This document shows positions 17,830 to 25,194 of a stretch of DNA of 64,000 bases, piece by piece; position 1 is the stretch's first letter; each line of letters opens with the position of its first letter. The translations under genes and the position numbers were made by a program. The DNA is from Vulcanibacillus modesticaldus (lineage in GTDB: Bacteria; Bacillota; Bacilli; Tepidibacillales; Tepidibacillaceae): the NCBI RefSeq assembly GCF_001730235.1, contig NZ_MIJF01000024.1, positions 1 through 64,000 on the forward strand, read 5' to 3'. Under the pieces are notes generated by a model. That model was not told the origin of the DNA. It saw only the letters and a program-made list of their open reading frames with translations, and ran no database searches.

Positions 17830-20178
17830 TTATTTTAATTCAACAACCGTTACTCCTGATCCTCCCTCACTAAACTGGCCTAATCTAGTACGTTTTACAT
17901 GAGGATGTTTTTTTAAGAAGTTTTGTAATCCAGTCCTCAAAGCCCCAGTACCTTTACCATGGATAATTGATACCTGTCCAAAGCCCTGCATAAAAGCCTC
18001 GTCTAAATAGCGATCGATTTCTATTATCGCCTCTTCAACGGTTTTGCCACGAACATCTATCTCTGACTTAGCATCTGAACTTCTTTTTACTGTCGTCAGT
18101 TTGATCTCTTTGTGTTGCTTTTGTTTTACTTCGATAACTTCTAGATCGGACTTATCTATTTTCATTTTTAAGATGCCAATCTGAACCAGATATTCCTTGT
18201 CGCTTACCTTTTCTAGGACTGTCCCTTTTTGTCCATAACTTAATACTTTCACTTGATCACCAATTTCTATTTTGGCATTTTTGGATTTTTTCCTTGGCTT
18301 TGGTTTGGCTACCTCAGGAACGGATTCATCTAATCGTTTTTTCATCTCTATCAAACGATGTTCTTTAATTCCCACTTGCTCTTCTTTTGCCATCTTACGC
18401 AACTCTGCAATGATTTCTTCCGCTTCTTTCTTCGCTTTTTTGACAATAGCTTCAGCACTTTGTCTAGCCTCTTCAAGTAGGCGGAGTTTATTACTTTCAA
18501 AACTAGCAATTTTTTCTTCAAGTTCTTGACTTCTGATTTCGATCTCTTTTCTCAATAGTTCTGCTTGATAACGCTCTTTTTCGGCAGTTCGTTGATTTTT
18601 TTCTAGAGATTCAATCATCGACTCTACCTGCAAATTGTCATCGCTAATTTGCCCCTTAGCAAAATCGATAATATCTTGAGATAATCCCAGTCTTTTAGCA
18701 ATGGCAAAGGCGTTACTACGTCCAGGTACTCCAATCAGTAGACGATAGGTAGGTCGGAGGGTTTCAACATCAAATTCCACACTTGCATTAATAACATCTT
18801 TACGATTATAGGCATAAGCTTTTAGTTCACTATAATGGGTAGTAGCTACCACCTTAGCTCCCTTCGTTCTAATCTTTTCTAGGATCGCAATCGCTAAAGC
18901 CGCTCCTTCTGTTGGGTCAGTACCTGCTCCTAACTCATCCAGTAGAATTAGACTATCACTATTCATTTTTGCTAAGATATCTACGATATTAGTTAGATGT
19001 CCTGAAAAGGTACTTAAACTCTGTTCAATACTTTGTTCATCCCCAATATCAGCATAAACAGCAGAAAACACTGCCACTTCACTTTCATCTTCTGCAGGAA
19101 TATGTAATCCAGCCATCGCCATCAACGTTAACAGTCCCAATGTTTTTAACGTTACAGTTTTACCGCCAGTATTGGGACCGGTAATGACAATTGAATTGAA
19201 TTCTTTTCCTAAATGAATATTAATAGGCACAACCTTATTAGCTGGGATCAGTGGATGTCTAGCTTTTTTTAAATCTACAATTCCCAAATCATTTAATTTA
19301 GGCATTGTAGCCTTCATCTCCAGAGCAAGTTCTGCTTTAGCTTGTATAAAATCTAGTTTGCTGAGATGTTCAATATTTTTAGTTAAAGTATCGGCCTCTA
19401 ACCTAACTTCATCACTTAATTCCTTAAGGATTTTCTCAATTTCCTTTTCTTCCTTCATTTGAGTTTCTTTAAGTTGATTATTGATTTGAACTACAACCTC
19501 TGGTTCAATAAAAAGCGTAGCCCCTGAAGCAGATTGGTCATGCACCATTCCCCCAAATACTGAACGATACTCCTGCTTAACAGGTATTACATATCTGCCG
19601 TTACGGATAGTGATTATCGGTTCTTGAAGCATTTTTTGGTTACTTGTGTTTCGTAGTATTTGTTCTAGTTTTTCTTTCACCCTAGCTTCAAGCGTCCGGA
19701 TCTGCTGACGAATTGTCCTTAATGCAGGACTTGCCGTATCCATGATTTCTCCGTATTCATTGATACAACTATTAATCTTTCCTTCTATTTCCTCCAATTC
19801 ATTTATTTCAGTAGCATGGGAAAGTAAAATAGGTAGCGGATTTTTATCAGCGAGGTTAATGATAGAACGTTTTACCTTCTTACCGGCATATAGCGTATTG
19901 GATATCTCCAGTAATTGCTCAGCCGTTAGATTTCCACCAATATTTAATCTTTTTATATATGCACGAATATCCCTAATTCCTCCAAGTGGTAGCCCACCCT
20001 TTAGACGAATAACATCTAATGCTTCTTTTGTTTCTTCTTGCATTTGCAATGCTTGATGTAAGTCATTAGTGGGTATTAATTGTTGACATAACTCTTTACC
20101 GATAGCAGAAGACGCCTTATTTTCCAACATACTAATAATTTTAGGGAATTCTAATGTATCTAATCCCCGGATATTCAC
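17830..20178 (-). CDS. mutS2: Endonuclease MutS2
   Basis: A 782-residue DNA-binding ATPase of the MutS family. In Bacillus, MutS2 has been linked to recombination and to rescue of collided ribosomes. Visible are the core/clamp coiled coil, Walker A GPNTGGKT, Walker B ILLDELGAGTDP, a second long coiled coil, a KOW-like segment (IEIGDQVKVLSYGQKGTVLE) and a C-terminal Smr nuclease domain (IDVRGKTVEEA, then IIHGKGTGALR). GTG 20178 was chosen because GGGAGG lies 6 bases upstream, giving a length close to B. subtilis MutS2. In B. subtilis it follows zapA-cvpA-polX, whereas here about 20 kb separates them. Confidence 0.95.
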   Translation of the reverse strand: MNIRGLDTLEFPKIISMLENKASSAIGKELCQQLIPTNDLHQALQMQEETKEALDVIRLKGGLPLGGIRDIRAYIKRLNIGGNLTAEQLLEISNTLYAGKKVKRSIINLADKNPLPILLSHATEINELEEIEGKINSCINEYGEIMDTASPALRTIRQQIRTLEARVKEKLEQILRNTSNQKMLQEPIITIRNGRYVIPVKQEYRSVFGGMVHDQSASGATLFIEPEVVVQINNQLKETQMKEEKEIEKILKELSDEVRLEADTLTKNIEHLSKLDFIQAKAELALEMKATMPKLNDLGIVDLKKARHPLIPANKVVPINIHLGKEFNSIVITGPNTGGKTVTLKTLGLLTLMAMAGLHIPAEDESEVAVFSAVYADIGDEQSIEQSLSTFSGHLTNIVDILAKMNSDSLILLDELGAGTDPTEGAALAIAILEKIRTKGAKVVATTHYSELKAYAYNRKDVINASVEFDVETLRPTYRLLIGVPGRSNAFAIAKRLGLSQDIIDFAKGQISDDNLQVESMIESLEKNQRTAEKERYQAELLRKEIEIRSQELEEKIASFESNKLRLLEEARQSAEAIVKKAKKEAEEIIAELRKMAKEEQVGIKEHRLIEMKKRLDESVPEVAKPKPRKKSKNAKIEIGDQVKVLSYGQKGTVLEKVSDKEYLVQIGILKMKIDKSDLEVIEVKQKQHKEIKLTTVKRSSDAKSEIDVRGKTVEEAIIEIDRYLDEAFMQGFGQVSIIHGKGTGALRTGLQNFLKKHPHVKRTRLGQFSEGGSGVTVVELK

Positions 20179-20341
20179 AAAAAATCCTCCCTTTATTTGT
20201 AAAATATAAAACATCAATCCTTTTTATAAACAAATACTAAGACTTATTATACCATTCAGAATAAAAAAAAGTCACAAACTCAAATACATACTTTAAAAAT
20301 CTTTGGAGATGATATCTACTGTTGGAAAGTGAGGTGATTGG

Positions 20342-20548
20342 ATGACAGTAGGAACTCAACTACAACAGACAATTGCAAGTGCCCAAAGCGTTTCCGCTAG
20401 TTTAAAAAGCTTTGCATTAGAAACCCAAGACCAACAGGCAAAGCAAATGTTCAATTCAATGGCACAAAATATGGATAATGTCGTTTCACAATTACAAGCC
20501 CGATTAGATTATGTTTCAACTGAAGAACCACAGTATAAACAACAGTAA
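20342..20548 (+). CDS. DUF1657 domain protein
   Basis: This 68-residue helical protein (MTVGTQLQQTIASAQSVSAS, then FALETQDQQAKQMFNSMAQN) matches DUF1657, small proteins of spore formers often encoded with spoVA or YetF-type genes. It is a single-gene unit divergent from mutS2, with GTGAGGTGATTGG before ATG and its own terminator. Function is unknown and a spore role is inferred from family context only. Confidence 0.85.
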   Translation: MTVGTQLQQTIASAQSVSASLKSFALETQDQQAKQMFNSMAQNMDNVVSQLQARLDYVSTEEPQYKQQ

Positions 20549-20574
20549 TTAAAGGAGTTACTAACGAAAAATAA

Positions 20575-20608
20575 TTTTGAGCTGAATAATTCTTTTATTC
20601 AGCTCAAA
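20575..20608 (+). terminator. Terminator after the DUF1657 gene
   Basis: A long symmetric hairpin, TTTGAGCTGAATAA paired with TTATTCAGCTCAAA, with A/T-rich flanks on both sides. It can act in both directions. Confidence 0.75.
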
Positions 20609-20653
20609 TATGGATGAAAATTAACATACTTTTTCACCAAAGGATAATTTTTC

Positions 20654-20884
20654 TTAGAACTTTTGAGCGATAGCTTGAGCAAGTATATTTATTTGAGAAG
20701 TTTGAATAGCTTTGATAGCAAAAGTTCCACTTTTAGCAAACTGGAGCATTGCATGAAACTTTTTCTTAATGTCAAGTATGTAAATATAAAATGTGCGGAA
20801 GGCTTGAGAAAATCGCTCTCCAAAATGTTTTTTGATCTCTGAGAGTACTTTTACTACTGATTGGCTATCTTTAGATTCTTGCAA
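20654..20884 (-). pseudogene. Unrecognised gene fragment, possibly a transposase C-terminus
   Basis: A minus frame of 76 codons with no ribosome site before its TTG. The basic, aromatic helices (KKHFGERFSQAFRTFYIYIL) and the tail AKSGTFAIKAIQTSQINILA look like the end of a larger protein, perhaps a DDE transposase. I cannot name the family. Surrounding gene debris supports a fragment rather than a real short gene. Confidence 0.35.
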
Positions 20885-20951
20885 AAATATAATGGCTATA
20901 GTTATTTATTTTTTTTTGATGATTGTTGGTTAGAAAAGTTTAATTAATTTT

Positions 20952-21263
20952 CTATCCTGATTGATTTAATTTTTTGATTTCAATTAGTATAGGAACTTTA
21001 AATAAGTCATTTTGACGGAAAGAGATTACATATTCGTTTTCGTTTTCCAATAAATCCCATGTAGTTTTCTCGATTTTAATATTAATTTCCATTTTAGTAA
21101 TTGGGTCATAAAATTTTCCCCAGTAATTATTATTATCATAGTATTTCTCTATTAGCTTTACTTGATAATTCGAAGAGGTTGAAGTACTAATATATGACAT
21201 TCCAATATAAAAACTTAAAATTGCTACTACAATAATAAAAAACAATACTATTTTTTGATTCAT
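20952..21263 (-). CDS. Small membrane-anchored protein, unknown function
   Basis: I do not recognise this 103-residue protein. It has one N-terminal hydrophobic helix (IVLFFIIVVAILSFYIGMSY) and an outward-facing beta-rich domain (YWGKFYDPITKMEINIKIEK, then WDLLENENEYVISFR) resembling a single small OB- or SH3-like domain. A GGGGGTC motif lies a few bases before ATG 21263. It stands alone in the accessory block next to an IS3 fragment. Confidence 0.5.
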   Translation of the reverse strand: MNQKIVLFFIIVVAILSFYIGMSYISTSTSSNYQVKLIEKYYDNNNYWGKFYDPITKMEINIKIEKTTWDLLENENEYVISFRQNDLFKVPILIEIKKLNQSG

Positions 21264-21309
21264 GTGCGACCCCCTTGGTTAAATAAATGATGATGATAAA
21301 GCGAGTTTT

Positions 21310-21540
21310 AGTGCCAAAGGCACACCATATGACAATGCGCCAATTGAAGCTTTTCACAGTATTTTAAAAAGATAATATATTTATCAAAGATCTTTTAAAA
21401 ATATAGAGGAACAACAAGTTGGTCTATTTCAATATATTGAAGGTTTCTATAATAGACAGAAAATTCACAGTAAACTTAATTATTTAAGACCTAGGGATTT
21501 TGAGATGGAATATTATCAAAGATTAGATAATGCAGCATAA
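21310..21540 (+). pseudogene. IS3-family transposase OrfB, C-terminal fragment
   Basis: The plus frame reads SAKGTPYDNAPIEAFHSILKR, stop, YIYQRSFKNIEEQQVGLFQY, then IEGFYNRQKIHSKLNYLRPR to the final stop at 21538. This is the catalytic-Glu region and C-terminus of an IS3 integrase with an in-frame TAA. It differs in sequence from the IS3 relics at 1-206 and 9.4-10.7 kb, so a third IS3 element once lay here. Confidence 0.8.
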
Positions 21541-21556
21541 ATTCACATCAAATAAT

Positions 21557-21645
21557 TGTCCATTTTATCTGATAATTTTGCTGATATAACAGGAATATAT
21601 TTGTATTGCTTTTTGATTTCCCTGCTATGAATCTTCATAAGATTC
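21557..21645 (-). pseudogene. Third fragment of the subtilase propeptide
   Basis: About 85 bases closely match the propeptide part of the remnant at 23262-23578, including the shared ATAACAGGAATATA and TTGTATTGCTTTTTGATTTC blocks. There is no frame of useful length. It is the third copy of the same protease segment within 10.5 kb. Confidence 0.7.
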
Positions 21646-21661
21646 TAAGGTATCAGAAAAC

Positions 21662-22327
21662 TTACCAAAGCTTATTAACTCGACCATGTGATGATAATTG
21701 TATATAGCCATCAATTAATGGTCTTTTTACTTCTCTACCGTTATTATCCATCTTTTTATCCCAAATTACGATATACACTTCATCTACATAGTCGGCATAA
21801 GTTGTAGATGAATTAGTTTCTGCAATATATCTTCGAACTGCTACTTCGACGCTACCATCTTTTTTGCGTACATCTAAAATATCAAAAGTAGGAATAAAAT
21901 GTTCCCCGGTTAACATAAACGGCTGTAAAATTTTATTTGGATTATTAATATCTAACACTCTAGCAGTAGCTATTTCGTTTAAATCTTCACTATTTGATGT
22001 TATTAAATCAGTAAAATATCGGCTTACAACTCCAACGGCTTCTCTAATATTTTCATCGGCTGGAAAAACGGATTCCATCCAAATATCTTTTTTAGAGTGT
22101 AAAGAAACAATTTTTTTGTTGTTATCCCACTCAACTTGCAGATTAAGTACTTGTGCAATCCATCTCAAAGGAACCATTGTTCTGCCTTTAATAATTTGAG
22201 GTGGGACATCAGTAAAAATTTCCTCGCCATTAAAATTCAATTTAATATAATCTTTTGCTAAAGCAGAAAAACTAAAAAAACTTATTATGGTAAGAGTAAT
22301 GAATCCATAAAATAATTTTTTTTTCAT
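21662..22327 (-). CDS. Secreted protein with copper-amine-oxidase-like N-terminal domain
   Basis: This 221-residue protein has a Sec signal peptide (MKKKLFYGFITLTIISFFSF, cleavage near SALA) and then a CuAO-N1/stalk domain: IKLNFNGEEIFTDVPPQII, KGRTMVPLRWIAQVLNLQVE and WDNNKKIVSLH. These domains are common in exported Bacillota proteins and do not imply amine oxidase activity. The C-terminal 130 residues are not recognised. It stands alone in the accessory block, upstream of IS and protease debris. Confidence 0.75.
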   Translation of the reverse strand: MKKKLFYGFITLTIISFFSFSALAKDYIKLNFNGEEIFTDVPPQIIKGRTMVPLRWIAQVLNLQVEWDNNKKIVSLHSKKDIWMESVFPADENIREAVGVVSRYFTDLITSNSEDLNEIATARVLDINNPNKILQPFMLTGEHFIPTFDILDVRKKDGSVEVAVRRYIAETNSSTTYADYVDEVYIVIWDKKMDNNGREVKRPLIDGYIQLSSHGRVNKLW

Positions 22328-22411
22328 TTTTTATAATCATTCCTCTCAATGGGTCTTGCCTCATTCATGTAAGGACGTGCCCCCACAATTCATGGGCATA
22401 AATAGTCATCA

Positions 22412-23065
22412 TTACTCTTGTATGCTTTCAGAAATTTTATTAATAATTAACATTGTACTTTCTATCCTTTGACGAATTTCTGCGCTACTATAATTACGTA
22501 CTATTATTTTTGGATAGACAAATATATTATATAAAGTCAAATCATCTTGTGCTGGAGTGCTATCAAATGGATATAAATTCCTGCTTAAATCATGAAGACT
22601 GTTAGATATTTGTTTCATTTTATTTGAGTCAATAGGCCGGTTCAATTGTTGTTTAATATTATGCGATAATTTAAAGACCAAAAGATTTAATTCTCTCAAT
22701 ACTGTCTTCGTATCGTATAATAATTCCTGGTCATAGTACTTTGAAAGTGCATTATCAAAGACGATTTTTTCCACATCATTATATAAATTAACCCTTTCCA
22801 TAGCTTTTTTATATCCATCCATATAATAAATTAAGTATTCTAGTTTTCGATTATCCGAGGCGTCCATTTCGTTTAACGTAATTGCAACATTGCTGAAAAA
22901 CATTGCATTTGTATAAACTCTTTCAAAGTAATGATAAGAAATATCTATTACATCTGATTCTTTAAGCTTAATAGAAGTATTTATGTTACACCCCACGACA
23001 AATATTGACAAAAGTATTATCATTGCAAATATTTTTTTCATTGTAAACTTGTATGAAATAGTCAA
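22412..23065 (-). CDS. Lipoprotein of unknown function
   Basis: The product has a lipobox signal (MKKIFAMIILLSIFVVGC), then an all-helical domain with many charged residues. No family is recognised. ATG 23041 gives a clean signal peptide of 18 residues to the Cys. TTG 23065 has a better-placed GGGGAG site and would add eight residues, so the start is unsettled. It should be tethered outside the membrane. It is 84 bases upstream of the CuAO-N gene on the same strand, so the two may be cotranscribed. Confidence 0.6.
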   Translation of the reverse strand: MTISYKFTMKKIFAMIILLSIFVVGCNINTSIKLKESDVIDISYHYFERVYTNAMFFSNVAITLNEMDASDNRKLEYLIYYMDGYKKAMERVNLYNDVEKIVFDNALSKYYDQELLYDTKTVLRELNLLVFKLSHNIKQQLNRPIDSNKMKQISNSLHDLSRNLYPFDSTPAQDDLTLYNIFVYPKIIVRNYSSAEIRQRIESTMLIINKISESIQE

Positions 23066-23261
23066 TGCTAAATCATACTCCCCTTTCTTATGTTATGTTA
23101 TTATCCGAAATAATAAATTTAGGCACCATGGACTTTTTTAAACCAATAGATTGGCTATTAGTTGAATTTAATTGCCCACAGTTATATCTAAATCAATTAT
23201 AGTTGCTTAAGTTTTAAACTTTTATTTCTTACCTTCTACGAAGGTTGCTCCACCAACAATA

Positions 23262-23578
23262 TTTAAGTCTTCATGTGTATAGTCTATTCCTGTATCTATT
23301 ATTCCTATTTTAATTCCTTCTCCTGTATAACCTAAACCATGCACATCTGTAGCTTTAACATGAGTTACTCCCCATGGAATCACTTGGCTTGTTGCATGAG
23401 CCTTTGTATCCTTTTCAATATAAGCTATATTAGGATTCTTAGTTAATGCAGTAACGGCTTTTTCTGGTAATTTTGCTGCTATAACAGGAATATACTTGTA
23501 TTGCTTTTTGATTTCCCCGCCATGATTCTTTATAACATTCTTATCTACTTTAGATTTGAATGCTATAAAGTAAGTGCC
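23262..23578 (-). pseudogene. Subtilisin-like protease remnant, second copy
   Basis: The minus strand encodes YFIAFKSKVDKNVIKNHGGE, the propeptide end KNPNIAYIEKDTKAHATSQV, and IPWGVTHVKATDVHGLGYTG to IIDTGIDYTHED, where it stops matching. The signal peptide, ribosome site, catalytic His and catalytic Ser regions are all absent. It is a paralogue of 12723-13547. The HTH-TPR regulator gene diverges from it, the normal layout for a regulator beside a target exoprotease. Confidence 0.85.
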
Positions 23579-23745
23579 CTACCAAAATATTTCTCTCTTC
23601 AGCCCCTACTTTTTTCCATTTATGTTCTCTTCACAATGAATTATATTTGATAATCTAATTGCTGTAAATTGGGAAAATCGGTAGTTCATACCTTGGATAA
23701 TTCGATCTTTTTGTAGTGAATTTGCGCAACTTTTTTGAAAAAGGA
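23262..23745 (-). repeat. Long direct repeat, copy 2
   Basis: Partner of 13144-13725. It keeps the upstream block with TTCACAATGAATTATATT, GCTGTAAATTGGGAAAAT and the palindrome TTGCGCAA (23722-23729). A deletion of about 105 bases removes the protease start. Confidence 0.8.
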
Positions 23746-23864
23746 TTCGATCAATAGTCAAATAATTTTTATTGTCATATTTTGGTGCCTATGATATGCT
23801 GTCTTTAGGATAATTTAAACTTTATAACCTTAATTTTCCTTCAGCGGGGAGGGAAAGGAATCCT

Positions 23865-25124
23865 ATGAAGATAGGTGATAAAATAAGATATTTTAGAAAG
23901 CAAAAAGGAATGACGTTAAAGCAATTATCTGAAGATATTTGCTCTATATCTTATCTTAGTAAAATTGAGAATAACAAAGAAAAACCACACCAAGAAGTTA
24001 TTAATAAGCTGTTTAATAGGTTAGGTATTCCATTAGAACAAGATGATCCGAAACAAATAGAAGAATTAAACAAAGAATTAGATGAATGGTATGAAGTGAT
24101 AAAAAATAGAGATGTTAATAAAGCAGTGGAATTAGAGAAAACTATTTCAGAAAAGTTAACTAATATTGAAAGTCCATCAATATTAACAAAATATAACCTA
24201 TTTTCTATTCGATACCAATTGCTATTAGGGAATTTAGATAAAAGTAAATCTATCATTAATCGTTTACAAGAACAAAATAATAATTTCTCAGTTGAACACA
24301 AGTATTATTTTAACTACTTTAACGGCCTCTATCATTATTTGCTAGATGATTTTATTGAATCGCTAAAATATTCTTCAAAAGCAGAACGAATCAATCAAAC
24401 CCTTCAAGTTAATGAACCAGAACTGTATTACCTTCTTGCAATTACCCACAGTAGATTAAATCATGTTACGTTAGCTATCCAATATACGAATATTGCCTTT
24501 GAACTGTTTAATCAAAAGCTTAATTATATTCGGAGTGCTGAATGTCAAATTATTATGGCAATCAATTATATCCGAATTAGAGATCTTGAAAAAGCAGATT
24601 ATTATTTGGGAAATGTTTTACAATTAGCAGAAAAACTAAAAGATGACTATTTGTTAAGTAATACCTATCACAATCTTGGTTACCTTCATTCAATGAAAGG
24701 AGAACCTCAAACAGCAATTGAGTATTATCATAAAAGTCTGAAATATAAAGAAGAAAATGAAGGATATTTAAATACTATTTATTACATAATTCAAGAGTAC
24801 TTTACTATAGGGAAGATAGATAAGGTAAATGAATGGATTGAAAAAGGTTTGGAGTTGACCAATGAAAACAACAAATATTATGTCAAAATAAATGTATTGA
24901 AATCAATACTCTCTTTATCAAAAAAAGATAATGATAAAAAAGAGGCACATAAATACATAGAAGAAAAAGCAATTCCCTATTTTATAAAAAAACAGTTTTG
25001 GCGGGAAGTTAGTGAGTATGCTGAAAAACTTGCCGATTATTATAACAGCGATGGCCATTATAAAAAATCCAGTCAATATTATAAACTAGCTAATGATGCG
25101 AGAAAAAAAATATATGTGAGGTGA
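23865..25124 (+). CDS. HTH-TPR transcriptional regulator (RNPP/PlcR-NprR-like)
   Basis: The 419-residue protein has an N-terminal Xre-type helix-turn-helix (IRYFRKQKGMTLKQLSEDIC, ISYLSKIENNKEKP; residues 8-50) followed by TPR-like helical repeats to the end, such as YYLLAITHSRLNHVTLAIQY and NTYHNLGYLHSMKGEPQTAI. This architecture is that of peptide-responsive RNPP regulators that control exoproteases and sporulation. No small pheromone gene follows; a terminator lies 2 bases after the stop. It diverges from a protease remnant and is near an ABC exporter. Its ligand and target are unknown. Confidence 0.82.
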   Translation: MKIGDKIRYFRKQKGMTLKQLSEDICSISYLSKIENNKEKPHQEVINKLFNRLGIPLEQDDPKQIEELNKELDEWYEVIKNRDVNKAVELEKTISEKLTNIESPSILTKYNLFSIRYQLLLGNLDKSKSIINRLQEQNNNFSVEHKYYFNYFNGLYHYLLDDFIESLKYSSKAERINQTLQVNEPELYYLLAITHSRLNHVTLAIQYTNIAFELFNQKLNYIRSAECQIIMAINYIRIRDLEKADYYLGNVLQLAEKLKDDYLLSNTYHNLGYLHSMKGEPQTAIEYYHKSLKYKEENEGYLNTIYYIIQEYFTIGKIDKVNEWIEKGLELTNENNKYYVKINVLKSILSLSKKDNDKKEAHKYIEEKAIPYFIKKQFWREVSEYAEKLADYYNSDGHYKKSSQYYKLANDARKKIYVR

Positions 25125-25125
25125 G

Positions 25126-25155
25126 AAGTCGGGAGCTCAATCCCGACTTTTGCTT
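25126..25155 (+). terminator. Terminator of the HTH-TPR regulator gene
   Basis: AAGTCGGGA pairs perfectly with TCCCGACTT around a six-base loop, followed by TTGCTTATTTAT. It starts 2 bases after the stop and also faces the convergent ABC permease gene. Confidence 0.88.
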
Positions 25156-25194
25156 ATTTATATATCATCAAAGAAATCAGCAATTATTTTATGA

